A stretch of DNA of 64,000 nt from contig JBNKDG010000006.1 in the NCBI GenBank assembly GCA_050288165.1, positions 186,001 through 250,000 on the forward strand, written 5' to 3'. The stretch is from JAPHTQ01 sp050288165. Lineage in GTDB: Bacteria > Pseudomonadota > Gammaproteobacteria > Thiohalomonadales > Thiohalomonadaceae. Both the position numbers and the translations under genes were made by a program. This document shows, one piece after another, positions 60,530 to 64,000 of this stretch. Each line of letters begins with the position of its first letter. Positions within the stretch are counted from its first letter, which is position 1. The notes under the pieces are model-generated. The model did no database searches and was not told the DNA's origin. It saw nothing but the letters and a program-made list of their open reading frames with translations.

Positions 60530-60829
60530 ATGTTCTACGCCATCATTTGCGAAGATATCGAAAACAGTCTAGAGAAGCGTCTCGCCGCACGGCAGACTCA
60601 TCTTGAACGACTGCAACAACTGAAGGACGAAGGTCGTCTGCTACTCGCCGGACCGCATCCGGCTATCGATAGCGAAGACCCTGGCCCAGCCGGATTCAGC
60701 GGCAGCCTGATCGTGGCGCAATTCGATTCAGAACAGGATGCCGTCGCCTGGGCCGACGCCGATCCCTATGTGGCAGCAGGCGTCTATGCCAGGGTCACGA
60801 TTAAACCGTTCAAAAAGGTATTCCCATGA
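60530..60829 (+). CDS. yciI: YciI family protein
   Basis: A 99-residue dimeric alpha-beta barrel protein with the conserved N-terminal YAIICEDIENSLEKRLAARQTHLERL, the His of RQTH and the Asp in ADADPYVAAGVY. Relatives may have a chlorite-dismutase or muconolactone-isomerase fold, but the activity is not established. It follows yciB by three bases and overlaps the BolA gene by four bases. Confidence 0.92.
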   Translation: MFYAIICEDIENSLEKRLAARQTHLERLQQLKDEGRLLLAGPHPAIDSEDPGPAGFSGSLIVAQFDSEQDAVAWADADPYVAAGVYARVTIKPFKKVFP

Positions 60830-61113
60830 GCGACCGCATCTCCATGATCCGTGAACGGCTGCAAACGGCATTCTCTCCGACACGGTTGGAGATCGAAGAT
60901 CAGAGTGCCGCCCATGCCGGTCATGCGGGTGCACGCAATGGCGGGCACTTTGCCGTTCATCTGCTCAGCGATGCCTTCGTCGGAAAAACTGTTATTCAAC
61001 GTCACCGAATGGTCTACGATGCATTGGGCGATCTCATGCAAAGCGAGATTCACGCCCTCGCCATCAAGGCCGAAACAACTGAAGAAAGCAACCAGGAAGG
61101 AAAACACTCATGA
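60826..61113 (+). CDS. BolA family protein
   Basis: A 95-residue BolA/IbaG-like protein that works with monothiol glutaredoxins in iron-sulfur handling and shape control. The helix-turn-helix-like core GGHFAVHLLSDAFVGKTVIQRHRMVYDALGD has the conserved His in IQRHR. It overlaps yciI by four bases and the parvulin start by four bases, so yciB-yciI-bolA-parvulin form one tight operon. Confidence 0.93.
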   Translation: MSDRISMIRERLQTAFSPTRLEIEDQSAAHAGHAGARNGGHFAVHLLSDAFVGKTVIQRHRMVYDALGDLMQSEIHALAIKAETTEESNQEGKHS

Positions 61114-61895
61114 AATCGATGCACCGCGCCGCTATTGCCCTGTTTGCGGCCACCACCATTGCCCTCTCCGGTCAGGTCATGGCTGCCGATGCCGTGCTTG
61201 CTACGGTCAACGGTAAGAAGATCACCCAGAAAGACTATGACCAGTATCTGCAGATGAACAACCAGAGTGCCAACATGCCCAAGGAACGGGTTCTTGACGA
61301 ACTGGTCTCACGCGAACTGGTTTATCAAGACGCGATCAAGAAAGGCATGGACAAGGATAAAGAGGTCAAAGCCCACCTCGACGCACTCAAAATCAATGTC
61401 ATCCTCGGTGCCGCACTGCAAAAAGCTGCCACCAGCAAGCCGATCACCGATGCGGAACTGAAAAAGATCTACGACGAGAAGATCGCCAATCTGAAGATGA
61501 GCGAATACAAAGCCAGCCACATCCTGCTGAAGACCAAGGAAGATGCTGAAAAGGTGATTACTGAACTGGATATGGGCGGCGATTTTGCTGAACTGGCCAA
61601 GAGCAAATCCACTGGCCCCAGCGCCAAACAGGGCGGTGACCTCGGCTGGTTTGCCCCGCAGCAGATGGTGCCGGAATTCAGCGGCGCACTGGTACAACTG
61701 GAGAAAGGTAAATACACCAAGGTACCGGTACAGACCAAATTCGGCTGGCATGTGATCAAACTGGAAGATACCCGTGACGCCACCCCGCCCAGCTTCGATG
61801 AAGTCAAACCGCGACTGGAACAGAACATCCAGCAGCAGCGCCTGAGTGACTACATCAAAGGTCTGCGCGACAAGGGTAAAGTCAAGATCAACTAA
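61110..61895 (+). CDS. Periplasmic peptidyl-prolyl isomerase (parvulin, PpiC type)
   Basis: A chaperone for outer-membrane protein folding. The 261-residue protein has a signal peptide (AIALFAATTIALSGQVMA), an N-terminal SurA-like helical region (ERVLDELVSRELVYQDAIKK) and one PpiC domain. That domain starts with ASHILLKTKEDAEKVI and has GGDLGWFAPQQMVPEF and TKFGWHVIKLED. The operon position after bolA is typical. It has only one isomerase domain, not SurA's two. Confidence 0.93.
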   Translation: MKSMHRAAIALFAATTIALSGQVMAADAVLATVNGKKITQKDYDQYLQMNNQSANMPKERVLDELVSRELVYQDAIKKGMDKDKEVKAHLDALKINVILGAALQKAATSKPITDAELKKIYDEKIANLKMSEYKASHILLKTKEDAEKVITELDMGGDFAELAKSKSTGPSAKQGGDLGWFAPQQMVPEFSGALVQLEKGKYTKVPVQTKFGWHVIKLEDTRDATPPSFDEVKPRLEQNIQQQRLSDYIKGLRDKGKVKIN

Positions 61896-61910
61896 TTCTT
61901 CACACACAAC

Positions 61911-61938
61911 AAAAAAGCCGGGCATCGCCCGGCTTTTT
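61911..61938 (+). terminator. Terminator after the parvulin gene
   Basis: GCCGGGC and GCCCGGC form a 7-bp stem around ATC, with A6 before and T5 after. It closes the yciB operon and can also act for the convergent cupin gene. Confidence 0.92.
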
Positions 61939-61959
61939 GTTGTACTCATTCAACAGCAC

Positions 61960-62325
61960 TTACTCCATGGCGACGTAACATTCCGGCACGAAGCGGGGTG
62001 AACAGATCGCGTAAAAGATCAAATCCTCTTCACCTGTATTGGTAATCCGCTGTCTTGTATCGGCAGGAATCCTCACCACATCCCCAGCCGAGACATCGGT
62101 TGGCTCCAGATCGCCCACTTCAACACACCCTGTTCCCGAAATAATGATGTAGCGCTCAATAGTGCCAGTCAGCTTGTGCCAGGCAGTAGTTACACCCGGT
62201 TCAACTCTGGCGCGTGCGATCGACACCGCATCATCATCCGGATCATTGGATATTTCCAGAATGTGGCATCGCTCAGAGGTTTCAAATTCTTTGTTTATAT
62301 CGCAGTTAAGTATTTTGCAGTGCAT
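61960..62325 (-). CDS. Cupin-domain protein
   Basis: A 121-residue single-domain cupin. The metal-binding motif 1 is around EPGVTTAWHKLTGTIERYIII, with one His visible and Glu in motif order. Motif 2 is seen near AGDVVRIPADTRQRITNTG, where an extra His is replaced by Arg. Function is unknown. It is alone on the minus strand, 30 bases before the EIIC-EAL gene start in transcription order downstream of it. Confidence 0.8.
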   Translation of the reverse strand: MHCKILNCDINKEFETSERCHILEISNDPDDDAVSIARARVEPGVTTAWHKLTGTIERYIIISGTGCVEVGDLEPTDVSAGDVVRIPADTRQRITNTGEEDLIFYAICSPRFVPECYVAME

Positions 62326-62355
62326 AGCAAGATATTTACCCTATTTCAGTAAAAA

Positions 62356-64000
62356 TCATGATGCCTCGGCGTGAATCCTGAAATAGTCCAGACAGTCTGC
62401 CTCATCGAGCGCAAGACTATAGAGTTCACCCTGAAAGCCATCGCAGCCGAACTCACCGAGCAGATTTCGTTGCTCCTGAGTCTCCACATATTCAGCAATC
62501 ACGTCTATATCCTGCGCCCGACCAAGCTCAGTTATTGTACGGACGATATCGGCGCACGCGGAATTATTCAAAACATCACGGATCAGCGAACCGTCAATTT
62601 TGATCGCATGAATACGGAAGCGTCTTAGATGTAGCAGCGAGGAATAGCCCATACCGAAGTCATCCATCGCCAGGCGAACACCCAGATCGGACAGATCATG
62701 CAGCGCACGATCAACGACAAGCGTATCAGGTATATGTAGTGACTCGGTAATTTCAAGTTCAATTTCGTTTGGACTCAACCCATGTATTCTCAAAATATTT
62801 GTCAGCTTCTGGACAAAGTCACGACTGGTTAGCTGGAGTGGAGAAACATTTACGGCCACGGTGATATGCGCAAACCCTGCCCTATTCCAGCGTGCCTTGC
62901 AGGCACAGGCCTGATTCAGCACCCAGAGGCCAAGCATGTGTATGTCACCACTGTCTTCTGCCAGTGTTATAGCCACAGCTGGTTCCAGTTTAGAAAACCG
63001 CCGATGCGGCCATCGCAATAGCGCCTCTACACCAACCACTCGTCCATTCAGGGCATGCTTAGGCTGATATGCCAGTTTCAAGGAGTTGTTGCCCATGTCA
63101 CGCCGCAGATCAGACAATAAGCCCCGAGCAATCAAACCAGTTTGATCGTGCTGCATGGTAACAGGGAGTTTTACCCGCCCTTCAGAGAGAATGACGCTTG
63201 TTGTTTCAGCAAGTTTACGGGATTGTTCGCTGACACGTGCGGCCTCAGCCTTTTTAACAAATGGCAGGTAGAAGAATGTACATATCCCTATCTCAATAAT
63301 TTGAAAGACAGCGCCACGCCATGAGTCAGTCAATAGCCATCCTGAAATCACCGGCGGCGTAGTCCATGGAATCGTTATTGGTTGAAATTCCAGGAAACCA
63401 ATACTAACCGCTGACAGCGTTAACAACGCCAGCAGCAGTGGTGCTGCAACAAATGGGATCAGGTAATTCGGATTTAAAACTACAGGCAAACCATACAGAA
63501 CCGTTTCATTGATATTAAAGATACCCGGCAAAACAGAGAGTTTCGCCACTTTACCAGCCGGCCCCTCTCTCACTACCATAGCTATCGCAATTAATAACCC
63601 AAAGGTTGCCCCAGAACCACCGAGCAGAACAAAGGCATTGAACATTGGTCGCCATGCAAGCGCACCATCGTACGCACTCCCCCATGGGGAGAATAACCAC
63701 CCGGCATAAGTATCCAGAAAATGACTTCCATGCGTACCGACAAACCAGACTACCTGGTTTATCAATACCGCGATGCTCGTCAACAACCAGTCGCCGCCAC
63801 CATAGTTTTGTGCCAGATCCAGCAAACCCTGCCATGGTTTTGATTCTATGTCAGGTAACTGACTAAAACCGAAGGCGGCTATTGCAACAACCATTCCAAC
63901 CGCTATAAATGGTGTCGTCAATCGAATAGCGTGATAAAAAACGGCTTCGGTATCATATGGCATATGTAAGGGATTTAGCCAGCTAACACGCGTTGCCCAG
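62356..64000 (-). CDS. PTS-EIIC-like membrane domain fused to an EAL phosphodiesterase (5' end cut by window edge)
   Basis: The reading frame stays open to base 64000, so the start lies beyond the window. The 535 residues after the first in-frame ATG (63963) are probably a minimum. The first about 245 residues hold about eight hydrophobic segments of the lactose/cellobiose EIIC family. Signatures include GIFNINETVLYGLPVVLNP with the substrate Glu, and PWTTPPVISGWLL. A linker leads to a C-terminal EAL domain with YQP, EALLRW, NVSP, EITES, DDFGMG, KID, AEYVE and FQG, all catalytic positions kept. No EIIA, EIIB or GGDEF domain is present. It probably degrades cyclic di-GMP in response to a sugar-like ligand, which is inference. 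Confidence 0.85.
   Translation of the reverse strand, partial: WATRVSWLNPLHMPYDTEAVFYHAIRLTTPFIAVGMVVAIAAFGFSQLPDIESKPWQGLLDLAQNYGGGDWLLTSIAVLINQVVWFVGTHGSHFLDTYAGWLFSPWGSAYDGALAWRPMFNAFVLLGGSGATFGLLIAIAMVVREGPAGKVAKLSVLPGIFNINETVLYGLPVVLNPNYLIPFVAAPLLLALLTLSAVSIGFLEFQPITIPWTTPPVISGWLLTDSWRGAVFQIIEIGICTFFYLPFVKKAEAARVSEQSRKLAETTSVILSEGRVKLPVTMQHDQTGLIARGLLSDLRRDMGNNSLKLAYQPKHALNGRVVGVEALLRWPHRRFSKLEPAVAITLAEDSGDIHMLGLWVLNQACACKARWNRAGFAHITVAVNVSPLQLTSRDFVQKLTNILRIHGLSPNEIELEITESLHIPDTLVVDRALHDLSDLGVRLAMDDFGMGYSSLLHLRRFRIHAIKIDGSLIRDVLNNSACADIVRTITELGRAQDIDVIAEYVETQEQRNLLGEFGCDGFQGELYSLALDEADCLDYFRIHAEAS

Noticed and set aside
1..64000. tRNA, CRISPR, transposase or prophage content
   Set aside because: I looked for T-arm-like motifs, regularly spaced direct repeats, transposase motifs and phage gene clusters and found none.

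Overview
The window is a gene-dense bacterial chromosome segment with no stretch of 300 bases lacking a gene. Gene content and order point to a gammaproteobacterium. The telling blocks are ftsK-lolA-rarA-crcB-serS, aat-bpt-infA with clpA-clpS-cspD-icd, rluE-nudJ-mnmA-hflD, gyrA-serC-pheA-hisC-tyrA-aroA-cmk-rpsA-ihfB-lapA-lapB-pyrF, mtnA-mtaD-ubiG-mupP-yciK, and scpA-scpB-rluB with yciO, rnm and yciB. The squalene genes hpnC, hpnD and hpnE suggest a hopanoid or squalene maker, and an environmental lineage seems likely, but I cannot name a genus. I found no tRNA, rRNA, CRISPR array, insertion sequence or prophage.

Layout. 1-9.8 kb, minus strand: serS (cut by the left edge), a DUF190 protein, the fluoride channel crcB, a large membrane GGDEF-EAL protein, rarA, lolA, ftsK and ald. 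9.9-16.7 kb, plus strand: trxB, an LtaS-like phosphoglycerol transferase with an odd repeated C-terminal tail, a COG3146 acyltransferase, the N-end-rule transferases aat and bpt, a small conserved ORF and infA. 16.8-21.2 kb: clpA and clpS on the minus strand, cspD on the plus strand, and icd converging on cspD. 21.2-24.1 kb: rluE, nudJ, mnmA and hflD. 24.1-41.5 kb, minus strand: a ComEA-like protein, pyrF, lapB, lapA, ihfB, rpsA, cmk, the aromatic and serine pathway genes, gyrA and mtnA.

41.6-52.8 kb, plus strand: a porin, mtaD, ubiG, mupP and rmuC, then hpnC, hpnD and hpnE with a divergent APS kinase gene between hpnC and hpnD, then yciK and a diguanylate cyclase behind a good sigma-54 promoter match. 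52.8-59.7 kb, minus strand: a nucleoside deaminase, an EndoIII-like protein, rluB, scpB, scpA, trpS, an M50 protease, yciO and rnm. 59.9-61.9 kb, plus strand: yciB, yciI, a BolA protein and a parvulin. 62-64 kb, minus strand: a cupin and a PTS-EIIC/EAL fusion that runs off the right edge.

Functional links. Aat, Bpt, ClpS and ClpA together form an N-degron degradation route. The 27-41 kb block couples serine, aromatic amino acid and histidine-type aminotransferase genes with translation (rpsA), DNA bending (IHF), gyrase and LPS quality control (LapAB). MtnA with MtaD is a 5'-methylthioadenosine salvage branch. Three cyclic-di-GMP enzymes lie in 64 kb. The least explained items are the CGYSW repeats of the LtaS-like protein, the EIIC-EAL fusion, two palindromic intergenic repeats, two Pho-box-like sites and the sigma-54 site.
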